Part shown: in pieces, positions 33,526 through 45,191 of the stretch | Layout: each line of letters starts with the position of its first letter | Numbering within the stretch: the first letter of the stretch is position 1 | DNA from: Poa pratensis | Taxonomy: Eukaryota > Streptophyta > Magnoliopsida > Poales > Poaceae | Assembly (NCBI GenBank): GCA_947311845.1 | Contig: CAMZMU010000041.1 | Span: forward strand, 137,734,775-137,798,774 | Direction: 5' to 3' | DNA: 64,000 bases | Translations under genes and position numbers: made by a program | Notes under the pieces: generated by a model | The model's database searches: none | The model's input: the letters and a program-made list of their open reading frames with translations, nothing else | Told to the model about the DNA's origin: nothing

Positions 33526-34654
33526 GAGCATATCTAGCAGATACCCTATAAGCCTCGCGGCCCGGAAAAGTCCAGCCAATATGAGGTACAGGCCGTTTTT
33601 CGGCCCGAGCAGATACCTCATATGGGCCTGCCCCGGAAAAGTTTATCCGGGGAGCAGGATAAGCGGCGGCTCGTCCGCAATATTAGGGGCACGGAGGGGT
33701 CGATGCGGTACGAAAACCGCACCCCTCCGCCGCACCCAGCACCGCTCCGCCGCACGCACCACCCAACTCCGGCGAGCAATAGACGCTGCCTCGCAGCTCC
33801 TCTCGCTGTCGCACCACCAGATCCATGGCCGGCTCGAGCCTGCGCAGCTCAGACGGACGCGGAGGAGACCGGGAGCCGCCGGAAGACGAGGCGGCGGAGA
33901 ATGCGGCGTGAGACGTCGCGAATCGCTCGAGGGGCGGCAAACTGCGCGGCTCCTACAAGGACCGCCGGTGGACGGGCCTCATGACGCCGCGGGAGCCGCG
34001 GGGGCGGGGAGCTCTTGCGACAGCCGGTGGAGGAGGAGTTCCGAGGGGACCCCTTACCGGCGGGGCACATCCGTGTGACCCCCGAACGCTGGCGGGGCTT
34101 CGCCTTCATCCGCTTCGACCATTTCGAGCAGGTTCTCCTCCCTTCTTACGATCGTGTCCGCGAAGCCGAAGCGGAGGTGGCCGCCGCGACGGCGGCGGTT
34201 GAGGCCAGAGCTCCCGGTGCCGCGCAGCGCCTGACGGCGGCGGTCAACGAGCACGAGCTGGCGGTGGCGCTACGCGACATCGCCGAGGAGGAGGAGCTCG
34301 ACCTCGAGTCGTAGGTAGCCGCCAACGCCGATGAGCTTCCGCAAAGATCGGCGACGCCTCCGGAGAAGATCGCCGCCGTAGAAGCTTAGGCTAGATCTAG
34401 GGTTTCCATTTCTGTTTTAGATGTAGTTTAATTTAGCATGTATCGAACTTAATTTCAGTTCTATCTACTGTTTAATCTAGTTTGTTTGCTCCAATTCTCG
34501 CGCGAATTTCACAATTTCATCTAGCTTTAAATATCCAGTACAATTATCGTGTATATGTTCTTCCACGCGTCGTGCGGTACCGGAAACGAGTTTTCCAGTC
34601 AACCGGATACGACATATTCGGTACCAACTTATAGGGTATCTGCTAGAGATGCTC
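33526..34654 (+). mobile_element. TIR transposon, 1.13 kb, non-autonomous
   Basis: The 27-bp terminal inverted repeats start GAGCATATCTAGCAGATACC at 33526 and end with its near-perfect complement at 34654 (one mismatch). The interior is GC-rich and holds a small plus-strand ORF. No clean target duplication is visible, so the superfamily cannot be set; GAGCATCTC-type ends occur in Harbinger and Mutator relatives of grasses. No transposase domain was recognised. Confidence 0.75.
34015..34314 (+). CDS. Small ORF inside the TIR element, unknown function
   Basis: 99 codons from ATG 34015: MRQPVEEEFRGDPLPAGHIR, then VTPERWRGFAFIRFDHFEQV, ending in EHELAVALRDIAEEEELDLE. An Ala/Glu-rich helix-forming middle (REAEAEVAAATAAVEARA) is predicted by inspection. 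The frame upstream is broken: an ATG at 33824 gives a similar-composition N-terminus that stops at 33908-33910, and the intervening sequence stays open in other frames, so this may be the 3' part of a longer broken ORF. I do not recognise a domain. It sits wholly between the terminal repeats and so travels with the element. Confidence 0.4.
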   Translation: MRQPVEEEFRGDPLPAGHIRVTPERWRGFAFIRFDHFEQVLLPSYDRVREAEAEVAAATAAVEARAPGAAQRLTAAVNEHELAVALRDIAEEEELDLES

Positions 34655-36198
34655 TCATGCTCCGTTGTTGTTGTGTTCACCGCTTTAATCAAGCTGACAA
34701 CCTAACAACAACACGCTAGCGACAACCTAACCCTATTACTACTCTATACACTCTTTGTACAAGAGGGATCGGACAACCTCTCCCTCCCCACTCCGGCCGA
34801 TGAGGCCGTCAGAGGAGGAGGGGAAGGGGAGTTCCAAAGGAGAATAATTTGGCAAGCTATCTCCACAGCCTTAGGAGGAAGCAAATATTGTTAACCATTT
34901 TTCGGTTTGCACATCACCTAAAAAATAATCGAGTTAGGCAACACTACAAAGCAATGTTTATCTTGTAGACATCGAGCGCGACCGTACCATGTCTTCTCCC
35001 CATCTCTTTCTCCCTTATGCATGTGACGTGTTCGTCTCATGTTCCATCCTTCTCCAAATCACTTCACATTTGCATCCTTCCTTCGTCTTCTTGAGTGTAT
35101 CGTCTCGCCACCCATTATCACCCGTCATATATTTGCCACTTATCTCTGTGTCATCATCATCGACCACCGCCAGAAAGCCCATAAGGCTTCCTCTAATGCC
35201 GACAACCACTCATTCCATGTTGGGTACATGGTGTCCTCGTCCATTGCCAGCACCATCGCCAACTTGTTGTCAGTCCCCTTCGACACCTCTCCATTCCCTT
35301 GCTCCCGTTTATTCGTCTTCCTCTTTTTTTTGTATACTTTTCTCCCTCCCTCTTCAGCTCCTTATTCATTTCAATAGATCAAATGACTCATGAACTCCCT
35401 GAATAGAACACATAACACACGGATTTCTCAGAATAAATTGACTGGTGTGCAATCCTTCGTGTTGTAATATTATCGGGATCAAGTTTGGATAGAAACATAG
35501 TTACTATTACAAACATAGTTATCGGGATCAAGTTTGGATGCCCTTAGACTAACCACAATGGGGATATCATGTATTTCATATTGGTAAAAAGCTGACATGT
35601 CACTGCAATTAATGATGAGATAACTGATATTGTTAGATACCGTATCATAACGGATTACAATGAAAGATGATTCTACAACCTAAATACAAAATTATATAAT
35701 ACCACACATATGTTATACTACTCATTGTGCAAGTAGTAACATACACTAGTATGATGCATATGCATCATTCTAGTATATGATAGTGACTTGTCTTTGCATT
35801 GCAATCCTATTCTTTGAATTATAAAGCTCTGGTCTCCGTTAAAATTAAATAAAATTAGATTTAAACCGTCAAACTGAGTACTGTTTCGAACTATGCTTGG
35901 TTGAGAAGTGACAACTGACAAATGATAGGAGTACATTAAGGCGCAAATATCTTGAGTAAAATATCTTGAGTAAACACCTAACGAATCGAGCTGCTACGCA
36001 AGTGCCCCGAGCAGAACTTCCTTCCATCCCCTCGTCGCCTCCTCGTCCTCTGCACGACTTTTCCCCCCGCCTCCAAATCGGCCCAGCTCGCCGATCCGCA
36101 GTGATCTGCAAGAAGCGGAGGCATCGACACTACCGAGCCCGGAGGAGAGGCAGGCGGCGGTGGTGGCGAGGCCGTCAGCGGCGGCTGGGGTATCTGCG
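34655..36198. other. Intergenic, no gene seen
   Basis: AT-rich. The stretch 35540-35800 begins near ACTAACCACAATGGGG and ends in weakly related text, so it may be an old MITE, but ends and duplication could not be confirmed. The last 150 bases are GC-rich and are probably the 5' UTR of the gene starting at 36199. Confidence 0.4.
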
Positions 36199-37432
36199 AT
36201 GATAACCCGGTCGAAGCTGGTGGAGCAGCTGCGCGACTACCAGATCCGATCCCAGCACAAGTAAAATCCCCCGCCCTACTCCGTTCTTTCTAAGAATCCC
36301 ACCGAGAATTCCATCTAGGCTGTGGTAATTGACTAGCTGTGTGCTCAGATCTTGGTCTCTCGGATGGGCAGAGGGCGCGGAAACAGTTTCTTGGTCTCCT
36401 CTAATCAGGGTTGCGCTCGGATGTCTAGTTGTTTTAGGTGTACTGCGATCCCTTGTAATCTTGTGAAACGGTTCATTTAGCTGCTTAGTCAACTCTGAAA
36501 TCGACGGCGTGGCTGCATGTATCAAATGCCTGCAAGCATTTCTATTTGGTAATCTAGATCCAGAAAAAGAGCGTCATACATACAGTAATTGTTAGAACAA
36601 TGCCTGCTCTCTAGTGATCCTTGTCGAGAGTACTGCTTTCACCACCTCAAAACCTGCCTGCGTGTACTCAGTTTCTGAAGGCTCTTGCTTTACCATTTTT
36701 CATATGTGGCGACCAGTCAGGGGTTGCTTGATTTTATAACTGGATGTTGAATGGACCATCAAATGCTAGGTCAGGAATCAAATAGGTTCATTCATAAGCG
36801 TAAACCAAGTACAAAATGTAGGATTTGATCTCACATTAAGTTTGATGGACAATCTCGTGTCGAGCGACCCTTGATGGATGTAGTTGATTCCTGAAACAAA
36901 ACACCCCCTTATGTCTTCATGTATTACCTACGTTCGCTACCTTGAATGCACCATTCAAAAGAGGTTCATGTCTCTTGCGGCGATTGTTTTTTGACAAACC
37001 ACTTGCTTGATGTTCCTGGAATGAAAATATTGAACCATGCTACAAGACCAGTTTAGCTTGTATTGATGAGTTTCATGCCTCAATTTGTAAGTTGATAGTT
37101 CTCTTAAGATAAATCATGCAACTTTCTAGTGTGATGTACTTTATTGTATTGGTCTGGAATGATTTCCTCTATTACATAGGCTCGTCTCTTTTATGATCTG
37201 AACAGTGCTTTCTGAACGCTGCAGGCGTGACATTATTGGAGCCATCTCATGGGGCTTGCTGTGTTGTCTCCTAATTGTATCCTCGTACATGATGCTATAC
37301 TTCAGGCACTTCTGGTTATCAGCTGTTATTATCTCTGTTGGTATTCTTCTTCCTGCCGGCCTGTATATTTTGAGGCAAAGAAAGCTGGCTAAGAAAAGAG
37401 AGAGGAGATTATTGTTGCCTCTCTCCATGTAA
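36199..37432 (+). CDS. Small two-TM plant membrane protein, 89 residues
   Basis: Exon 1 is 36199-36260 and exon 2 is 37225-37432, joined in phase 2 with GT-AG ends. The protein starts MITRSKLVEQLRDYQIRSQH and ends KLAKKRERRLLLPLSM. Two hydrophobic segments of about 20 residues are clear: IISWGLL-type helix at about 24-46 (GAISWGLLCCLLIVSSYMML) and at about 51-68 (SAVIISVGILLPAGLYIL), separated by a short loop with YFRHFW. The C-terminal basic RQRKLAKKRERR should face the cytosol. I recall conserved uncharacterised plant proteins with this start and end, so it appears to be a real, intact member of that family. The function is unknown. The frame is fully open and the splice phases fit. Confidence 0.85.
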
Positions 37433-38718
37433 GGTTACTCATAGTGTAGGTTTCCCTGATATTTGTGGTTATTCTTGACTAGATGGAATCCACATTCTCG
37501 GCTTGCTTAGCACACATCGAACAGTTCATAGGCCTCTGCTGCCCAGTATACGTCCATACACTTCAGTCTTTACTAAAGTGCTGGAAGGAATACAATCATT
37601 TTTTGAGCTCCAGTGTTGTGCGAGTAGATAATCTCCAATATTTTCTTGGGTACAGTAGCTTGTGTTTTCTGCTGCAGTTTGTTTTCTTTGTTCGTTTAAT
37701 AGTGCTTGAAGCCTGAAAAGGTATCTCAATGTATCCGACCACCTCGAGTCACCTGTAACTAAAGAAAAATAGATTGTTTTGTTATTCTGATGGAATTGTA
37801 AGCTTCAGGGATTCTGTAGCTACTCGTAGTCCAGTTGGTTCCTGGATTAAAGTGATGACACACTGGATGGTGTTTTGACAAAATTGTATGTCCACAAAAT
37901 TATACTAAGCACTGTAGTGCTCCTGAAATACATTTGCACCTGTAATCCTTGCAACCTATGTTGCTTCATCATGTTAATCGTTGAACAGTAGTGTCATCCG
38001 GTGCTTCAAAAAGTCTTGTCCTTTTCTGCTTATGCAGAGTCTTTCCTTGTATCAACTCTTGTGAGAAATAGTATAGAAGAAGTTACTTGTATTCCAATTC
38101 ATTTTAGATTTCCTTGGCTATGGAAACACCGTTCTTCTTCGTTGCTCTGTTTGAACATTTGCATGTTCATATTATATAGTGTTTTTTTTCGAGAGTTCCC
38201 AGCTTCTGAAAACAGCCGAACCACACTTGCCTGGCAGAAACACATCCTGCCAAGATGTGATCTACCGTGTCTTCCTCTTGTAGACGTGTAGCAGGCCAAA
38301 GTGACATCCTGTATTCCATGTCTCACTCTTCTATGCGATGTCCACAGCTTATACTGTAGTGACTATCAAAAAAAAAAACTTATACTGTAGTGCCAGCCAA
38401 GCAAAAACTTTGCACTTGAGCGGCGCCCAGCTTCTGAAGAGACGGAGCTTTGACGATTGGCTCAAAGGACTCTGTAATTGCTTAATAATGAGGACATAAT
38501 ACATAGCTATGGAGGAATCAAACACAAACCTTCTGTGTTGTCAAGGAAATAATCACCATCGGAGTTCCGTTCAAATTTCTCTGTGTCGACAGCAATTCCA
38601 TCCAAATTTCTCTGTTGATAGTGCACTATGAAATAGGCCCATGAACAACGATAGAAACTAAACTACTATGAAGTTTACTAAGGACAGTGTTTAAGTGGTG
38701 CTGGAAGATCTCTCATCA

Positions 38719-38835
38719 AACAGTTTGGTGGGGCCAATACCTAGGGAGATTGGTCAACTGGAAAATCAAGAATTGCTAATTTAGAGACAGAAAGGTCTTA
38801 GTGGAAGCATTCCAGAAGAGATTGGTAACCTGAAG
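38719..38835 (+). pseudogene. LRR receptor-kinase fragment
   Basis: The plus strand reads NSLVGPIPREIGQLENQELL, an in-frame TAG, then GLSGSIPEEIGNLK. This is the plant-type LxGxIPxEIGNL leucine-rich repeat of LRR-RLK/RLP ectodomains. Only about 1.6 repeats remain, with no kinase or other repeats around, so it is a relic. Confidence 0.7.
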
Positions 38836-39195
38836 TGCGTATCAGTGCCAATTCCTCGAGGAGATGACTCACCTCAACCTCAAGCGACTCTGGTCTAGGT
38901 AATTCATGATCGCGTATACTAACCAATGTTTGACCCGTACTCATGCCTAAATACTTAATCACTCCCATTTACTGTTGCTGAATCTTTGAGCAGGTCCCTT
39001 CCACGGAAGTCCAGCTCCTTGACGGCATCAAGCAAGGCATGCAGCTTCATAGAAGTAGTGAGGCCTGGCTTCGTTTAGAGCAGCACCTTCATGAGACGGG
39101 CATCTCGCCGGACAGACGGGAGTATTTTGTTATCTTCTATTGCTGGCATGGCCAGCATTTTTCTCATGTAATTAAACTTCTGTTGTACTGAAACA

Positions 39196-39201
39196 GAAAA
39201 A
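39196..39201 (-). terminator. Pol III terminator of tRNA-Arg
   Basis: A run of five T on the minus strand a few bases after the tRNA 3' end, as expected for RNA polymerase III. Confidence 0.7.
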
Positions 39202-39205
39202 TAAT

Positions 39206-39277
39206 CGCGCCAGGTAGGGTCGAACCTACGGCCTTCCGCTTAGGAAACGGACGCTCTATCCACTGAGCTACAGGCGC
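39206..39277 (-). tRNA. trnR-CCU: tRNA-Arg (anticodon CCU), T-loop one base short
   Basis: The minus strand folds as a cloverleaf: acceptor GCGCCTG with TGGCGC, D-arm GCTC-AGTGGATA-GAGC, anticodon stem TCCGT/GCGGA with loop TTCCTAA (anticodon CCT), variable AGGCC, and T-arm GTAGG-TTCGAC-CCTAC. The T-loop has six bases where seven are standard; the family has CCCC where this copy has CCC. This may be a real defect or a homopolymer error. A T5 terminator follows. It would read the AGG codon. Confidence 0.9.
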
Positions 39278-39589
39278 TTCGTGATGTCTAATAAGAATTA
39301 GAAATCTGTAGGGACTAAAACTTGGCATGCTACACACGTAGATAAAGATTTCAATTTTTATAGTATGCTTGTGGATTTTTTATGGACAGGACTAGGCGTC
39401 CGCCGGGGGATCTTTCCGTCCGATCCCCCGGGTGGAGAGGCCGACACGTGTCCCCGTTGACTAGTCATAAAAGAAAAATAGGTCGGGACGTTTCGTCACC
39501 ACATGAAAGAAAAAAGAAAAAATCCATCTCGCCCATGCGCCCAGCAGAACCTTTCTCGTCCCCGGTCGCTCCGTCCGCCGTCGTCGGAA

Positions 39590-39745
39590 AACACGCCGTC
39601 GCCGGAGAAGGCGTCGTCACCGGAGAAGACGGTGTCACAGCTTCGCCGCTGCACACCATCACCCCCGTCGCTCCGCCCGCCGTCTCCGAAGAAGATGCCA
39701 TCGCCGGAGAAGACGTTGTCGCCGGAGAAGATGTCGTCGCATCTC
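39590..39745. repeat. Short repeats of GCCGGAGAAGA
   Basis: The word TCGCCGGAGAAGA, with CACCGGAGAAGA variants, recurs about six times at irregular 18-bp multiples between 39597 and 39740. It lies just left of the 22-bp array in the same element. Confidence 0.7.
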
Positions 39746-39781
39746 TGAAAGAAAATAGGCAGCACCGCCAGGCACCTGTAG

Positions 39782-40269
39782 CACCGCGCGACGCCGATGG
39801 TAGCACCGCGCGACGCCTATGGCAGCACGGCCAGCCGGCAATGGCAGCACCGCCGGGCTTCTGTGGTAGCAACGCCACGTACCTATGGTAGCACCACCGC
39901 CGACGGTCGGTAGCACCACGCCTCAATGTTGGGAGCACCGCCGCCGTGCCGTGGTAGCACCACGCCTCGCCGCCGGTAGCACCACCCCTCAACATTGGGG
40001 AGCACCGCCGCCGTGCCGTGGTAGCACCACGCCTCGCCAATGGTAACAACACACCTCAACGTTGGGAGCACCGCCACCATGCCGGGGTAGCACCATGCCT
40101 CGCCGACGGTAGCACCACCCCTCAACATTGGGAGCACTGCCGCCGTGCCGTGGTAACTCCACGCCTCGCCGACGGTAGCACCACCCCTCAACATTGGGAG
40201 CACCGCCGCCATGCCGTGGTAGCACCACGCCACGCCGACGGTAGCACCGCCACCATGACGTGGTAGCAC
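39782..40269. repeat. 22-bp tandem array, about 22 units
   Basis: Units of 22 bp, each ending in GGTAGCAC, GGAGCAC or a close variant, run almost without phase slips. In the right part they form a 66-bp trimer: CACGCCTCGCCGACGGTAGC, then a CACCCCTCAACATTGGGAGC unit, then a CGCCGCCGTGCCGTGGTAGC unit. One unit has 23 bases. Because 66 is divisible by three, the minus strand stays open across the array. Confidence 0.9.
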
Positions 40270-40657
40270 CTTGGCTCGTGCCGCCGGTCGCCCTACCCGT
40301 TGTAGCTCCGGCGCCCGCCGTCTGCAGCTCCGGTGGCCGCCCTCTGCAGCGCGTCGGCGACGAGATGCAAGATGCAAGACGGAGAGGAGGTAGCTGGGCA
40401 AAAATTGCTGAGGAGTAACGGCGGCCGGTGGGCGGGAGGAGGCAGCAGCGGAGAAGCCGACGCACGGCGCGAGCAGGAGGTTGACGAAGTGATAGGAGTT
40501 GGATAGGGAAAATTCCGTGCGGCCAGGAGAGGATGCGAAAGGATAAGGGAAGAAAGGGCTCACGTGGGCCCAATAAAGCCACGCGTCGCGTGATGGAGGC
40601 GGAGGACGCGGAGGTAACGATCCCCCGGGTGATTACTAGACTTTTCCATTTTTTATG

Positions 40658-40855
40658 ACACCACTATTTCTCATCATAAATATTTATGCCACAAAGCGTC
40701 GAATAAATGAACAATATCCAAGACTTCTTTTGGTCTTCGCATCGAAATAGTGTAAATGGTCATCCATATGTTAACGTTCGATTATGTACTATTTTTTTCA
40801 TGATTATAAGCATTGTATTGTTGATATTTATATTTTATTCTTCTATTAACTGTAT
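40658..40855. other. AT-rich spacer
   Basis: Host sequence between the Mutator-like element and the Gypsy target duplication at 40856-40860. No feature was seen. Confidence 0.5.
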
Positions 40856-40860
40856 TCTGA

Positions 40861-41961
40861 TGTCGGGGGGCTGCCCCCGGGTAGGGCAAAGATGTGGTGT
40901 TAAGTGTTGCAAAGAGCTAGCCGGATCAACATATAGCCGGGTCACTTGGGCCGGATCTCTCGTGAGAGTCGGTTAGTAGCTTAACCGAATCAGAGGAAGA
41001 TGCCAGAGAGGATCCGGTAAAGCTTAACCGAATCAGAGGAAGGAAACCGGTTAAGTTAGCCGGGTTGGTCAGGAAGGACCCGGATAAGGTAATCCGGATA
41101 TTGCACAAGGGCCAAGTAATGTCAGAAAGGTTCACGGGTGTCTCCTGCCAGAGGCTGAGAAGACAGCCGGGTCAAGTCGCAGGTTTTCCGGGTCGCAAGG
41201 CCCTAGGCGCTGACTTGGCCAATTCGGGAAAGAGGATACGACCGAGACCCGGGGGGCTACGGCTGCCATTGCCCAAAGTGGCAAGATAGGCCTGCTAGGG
41301 ACTTGACGGCCAGGTCAGGTCACGGGATTCCTGGGAGCGCAGCAACCTAGGAGCTGACCCGGCCAATTCGGGAAAGAGGATATGACCGAGACCCGGTGGG
41401 CTACACCTGCCATTGCCCAAAGTGGCAAGATAGGCCTGCTGGGCCTGACAGTCCGGCCGTTGGGTTGACAGGGGGCAGAGGCTTGTCCTGTTCCTCTTGT
41501 CCATGCCATTATCACTTCCAGCCAGGGGCAAAATGGTAATTCGGTTAGTGTATAAGTAAGCTACCAAATCCTCCAGTAGAGAGAGGACGGACGAGAGGCG
41601 AGAGAAACAGGCAGAGAGGGCAGAGCTCATTTCCCCACTCCTTCATCTTCTCCTAGAGCTCTCACCATTGTTCTTCATACAGCTCAAGGAGCACTCTGTA
41701 CTTGTAACCACTTGAGATATAAAGAGAGTAGGCTAGTGCTGCAGTAGGGGTGTTACCTCCACAAGAGGGCCCCGAAGCAGGGTACATCGTGGTGTTCTTT
41801 GCTTCTTCTTGGTTCTGCTTGTTCTTGTTTGTTCTTGCGAGTTCTTGGTTGTTCTCCATGCGTGCTTCGTGAGCGCGCAAACCCTCCCCGGATCCCCCAA
41901 CGTCCTAGCGAGCCCACAACTTAAGCCATCCTATGGCATCTGCCGTGACACCACCACGACA
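40861..41961 (+). repeat. 5' LTR of the Gypsy element
   Basis: 1101 bp. It contains an internal duplication of about 140 bp: CTGCCATTGCCCAAAGTGGC occurs near 41268 and again near 41409. A TATA-like TGTATAAGTA lies near 41550. Confidence 0.95.
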
Positions 41962-41963
41962 GT

Positions 41964-41981
41964 TGGCGCCCACCGTGGGGC
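41964..41981 (+). other. Primer binding site of the Gypsy element
   Basis: TGGCGCCCACCGTGGGGC two bases after the 5' LTR, the typical position and TGGCGCC start of plant Gypsy primer sites. Confidence 0.85.
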
Positions 41982-41982
41982 A

Positions 41983-44900
41983 GCAGTGGCGTTGGCTGGG
42001 GTTTCCTTCCGGACGGGCACCGTCGCTGGCTCCGGCGAGCGGGTCCTCTCTGGGCTCGTTTGCAAGATCGGCGAGTTCAACTTCATCAGCGACAACGCGG
42101 GGTGCTTCGCCAACAAGCCCTTCCCCGCAGACGGTTTCCTCATGACGCTCGGCAGCTTCGTCACCTACGTCGCCACCGAGCCTGTCCGCGAGTACCCGGC
42201 GCAGGTGCTCGTGGCTGAGGATCCTCCCTCTTTCCGCGCAGCTCTCGGACGGCGTAGCGCTCGCCCCGGGAGTAGCGTGGAGGTGATGATGACCGGGCCA
42301 AGTGCAGCAGCTGGCAAAGGAGATGCCAGCAAAAGCATGCCCGAGGAGCTGGCCACGCCAGTTGATCCGGTTGGCAAGCCGACTCGGACAGCTAAGTTCC
42401 CAAAGGAGAGACCAGATCCGGTTGGCCCGCTTGGCATGTCAAGTAGGGAGGCTCCTTAGAGGATGTCCTGGAGAAGCTATCTCGGCCAGTGGCACCTGGG
42501 GCAGATGTAGAGCTCACTGTAGCTCAGCTAGAGGCAGAGCGCCTGAGGTTGCAAAAAGAAGCCCGGTTAGTGGTGGAGTCTAGGCAAGCCTTTGATAGAG
42601 ATATGAGAGAGTACAATGCTGCCAATGGTATCACCGAGGGTTTTACTCCTGTAGTGCATCGCTCGCGCAAAAAAGCCGAGTTGCGTAACCGGGGTAAGGA
42701 CCTCAATGACGAGTTAGCTAGAGCTGCAGGATCGAGCTCCAGTAAGGCTACTAGTCATAGATCTGGCACAGGCAAGCCGGTGTATAGCTCCCCGGCTAAG
42801 AATCTTAGGGCTGCAGCGGCAGCGCGAGCCGAGTTGAGCACACTAACCGGGGACGCCTGGCGGAAGCAGGCAGAGAGAGTCAATGAGCTAGTAGATGTGT
42901 GTAACCGGCAGAATGAGGCTTACCGGAAAGCCAATCCGGATGCAGGTGTTTCTCGGGTAGTAGTGTCGGTTAAGGCTGTTAGCCAGAGATCCAAGGGGCA
43001 GGCGTCATCCCCGCACGTCGGAGTTGACCGGGCCCAGAGCGTGAACTCGGGTAAGAGCAAGCAGCTGCAGACCTATGATGCTGAGTATGCCGGCAAGCAG
43101 CTAGCCGCTCAAGGAAGAGGTGGCCAAAGTAGAAACAGTGGTGGACGAGGTTACCCGGGAGCTGGAAGGGGCAATTCGGCTGGCCGAGGTCAACCACCTC
43201 GTCCTCCTGGGCAGCAAGTGATTGTGCGAGCGCAACAGCAAGGTGGTGGCCAGGCGGGTTACCGCTATGATGACGGAAATTCGGCTATGGCGCGAGCCGG
43301 ATACCAGACGTATGATAATGCACTTGCATCAAGACTGGGACCTCGGGCATTAGATCCGAATGATCAGCGTCTCAAGTTGGATAGAATTTACCAGTCCGAG
43401 AAGCTAGAAGAGCAAGGCCCACCGGGTCCTCCATGTTTTGGACCTCGGATCATGAACGAACCGAGTGTGCCGTTATTTCAGCTTGGCCGAAGCACAAAGC
43501 CATATAATGGCAACACAAAGCCACAAGATTGGCTAATAGACTATGTATCGTCAGTGCACATTGCGGGGGGCAATCGCCGATGGGCGGTCCGGTATCTCCC
43601 GCACATGTTGGAAGGGCCAGCCCGGATTTGGCTGAACAACTTACCGCCGGGTAGTATCAACTCTTGGATGGACTTGGAGGAGGCATTTTACAGTAATTTC
43701 TCCAGCACCTACAAGAGGCCTAACCGACCTCAGCTCCTGGCTGCGTGCAAGCAGGAAGAACGGGAAACAGACCGAGAATTCTTAACTCGGTGGAGCAACA
43801 TTCGCAACTCTTGCGAAGGTGTCGTGGAGGAGCAGGCGATTTCTTGGTTTGCGCAGGGTTGCCGACATGGCACCCCGCTCTGGCAGAAGCTCCAGAGGGA
43901 TATGCCCAAGACACTGGCGGAAACGATCCGGATAGCAGATACGTACGCTCTAGGTGATCCGACACAGCCCGCATTGGATGCAGTGGGAACAAGCAGGAGG
44001 CAACCGGTTAATAACCGAGTAGGACCATTGAGGCCCAATGACCGACATGAATTCGGTTACAAAAGAAGAGATCCGGATTATAGATACGGTTCAGATCAGG
44101 TGGCTGCAGTGAATATGGATCATCCTGGAGCAGGAGATGGTCAGAGACAAAAGACTGAGGGTCCAGCTTGGAGGCCGAATCAAGGTGCCTGGCCAAAGAA
44201 GGTGTGGGATGGATCGAGTCCTCCTCTAACCTTTGAGGCAAGATTGGACGGGCCTTGCTGTTATCACACAACAGACCCACGCAAGCCGGCCAATCATTCA
44301 ACTCGGAATTGTAGCTGGCATCATCGCATTCAGGCGGAGGGTCAGAGAGGACCACCTCAGAGAGGTGCTCCTAGACCGAATTTCAGGCCGAATATGCCTT
44401 TAACCGGAGCCAATACAATCCCGGTGAACGCAGGAGCTCCGAGACCGGCAGCCACAAAGCCGGTTAACCTGGTAAACATGGGAGGCAATGACAATGGTGC
44501 TGGTCCAAGTCGGCAAGGTGGATACCCCGGTAATGAGTACAAGGAGGCTCATCAAAGTTATGTGGTTTTTGTGACCGAGCCAACTGACAAGAAAAGTCAG
44601 CTGCGAAGGGCGAAGGAGGTGAATGCAGTCATACCAGCAGTCCCAAAATACCTGAATTGGTCCGAGCAGGAGATCACGTGGAGCAGGGCTGATAACCCCA
44701 GAATTATGCCAAGTCCAGGAAACTATGCACTAGTGGTGGATCCGACTTTGGTAGGACCCAAGCTTAACGTGAGGTTTAGCCGAGTCTTGATTGACAATGG
44801 CAGTGCCATAAACATCATGTATCGGGACACAATGGTCAAGTTGGGTATTTCGCCGAATCAGTTGCAGCAGAGCAGTTGTACCTTCCATGGTATAGTACCC

Positions 44901-45191
44901 GGGGTGTCTTGTTCCCCAATGGGTAAGATCTGGGTAGATGTGCTGTTTGGTACCAAGGACAATCACCGGCTTGAAAGTCTCGAGTTCGAGGTGGTAGATT
45001 TGGAGAGCCCATACCATGCTCTACTTGGCCGGCCTGCGTTAGCCAAGTTCATGATATCCACCCATGTGGCCTACCTCAAGATAAAGATGCCAGGCCCGAA
45101 TGGTATTATCACTGTTGCGGGAGATTACAAAAGCCATACAGTGTGCCACAATCGGTTCCACCTTAGCCGAATCATTGGTGATCCAAGCTGA
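41983..45191 (+). pseudogene. Gypsy gag-protease
   Basis: A first open stretch to 42459 (with SFRTGTVAGSGERVLSGLVC) is joined to the main frame by a one-base loss near 42450, after which 42489-45191 is open for 900 codons. It contains a basic, Gly/Arg-rich linker, the retrotransposon gag domain (LIDYVSSVHIAGGNRRWAVR, WLNNLPPGSINSWMDLEEAF, FLTRWSNIRNSC) at about 43500-43950, and an aspartic protease with the active-site text LIDNGSAINIMY near 44788 and a LLGRPALAKF block near 45020. No zinc knuckle is obvious. Gag builds the particle and protease cuts the polyprotein. The frame slips again near 45175, before the RT part. Confidence 0.88.

Larger units (their letters stand above)
37433..39205. 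other. 3' flank and intergenic, with gene debris
   Basis: The first few hundred bases are probably 3' UTR of the two-TM protein gene. A short duplication with CTTATACTGTAGTG occurs near 38348 and 38381 across an A-run. An exon-like open stretch near 38992-39180 (VPSTEVQLLDGIKQGMQLHR) has an AG before it but was not identified. Confidence 0.4.
39385..40647. mobile_element. Mutator-like non-autonomous element, 1.26 kb
   Basis: Flanked by the 10-bp direct repeat ATTTTTTATG at 39375-39384 and 40648-40657. The ends (GACAGGACTAGG... and the complement of ...CTAGACTTTTCC) are weakly inverted, and both carry CCGGGGGATC motifs about 15-30 bases inside. A 9-10 bp duplication suits Mutator-like elements, but the duplicated word is low-complexity, so this is moderate evidence. 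The interior is GC-rich and dominated by tandem repeats. No transposase is present. Confidence 0.6.

Noticed and set aside
35540..35805. MITE starting ACTAACCACAATGGGG
   Set aside because: The matching terminal repeat and duplication could not be established.
39782..40269. CRISPR-like array
   Set aside because: Contiguous 22-bp units without unique spacers in a plant genome. It is a minisatellite.
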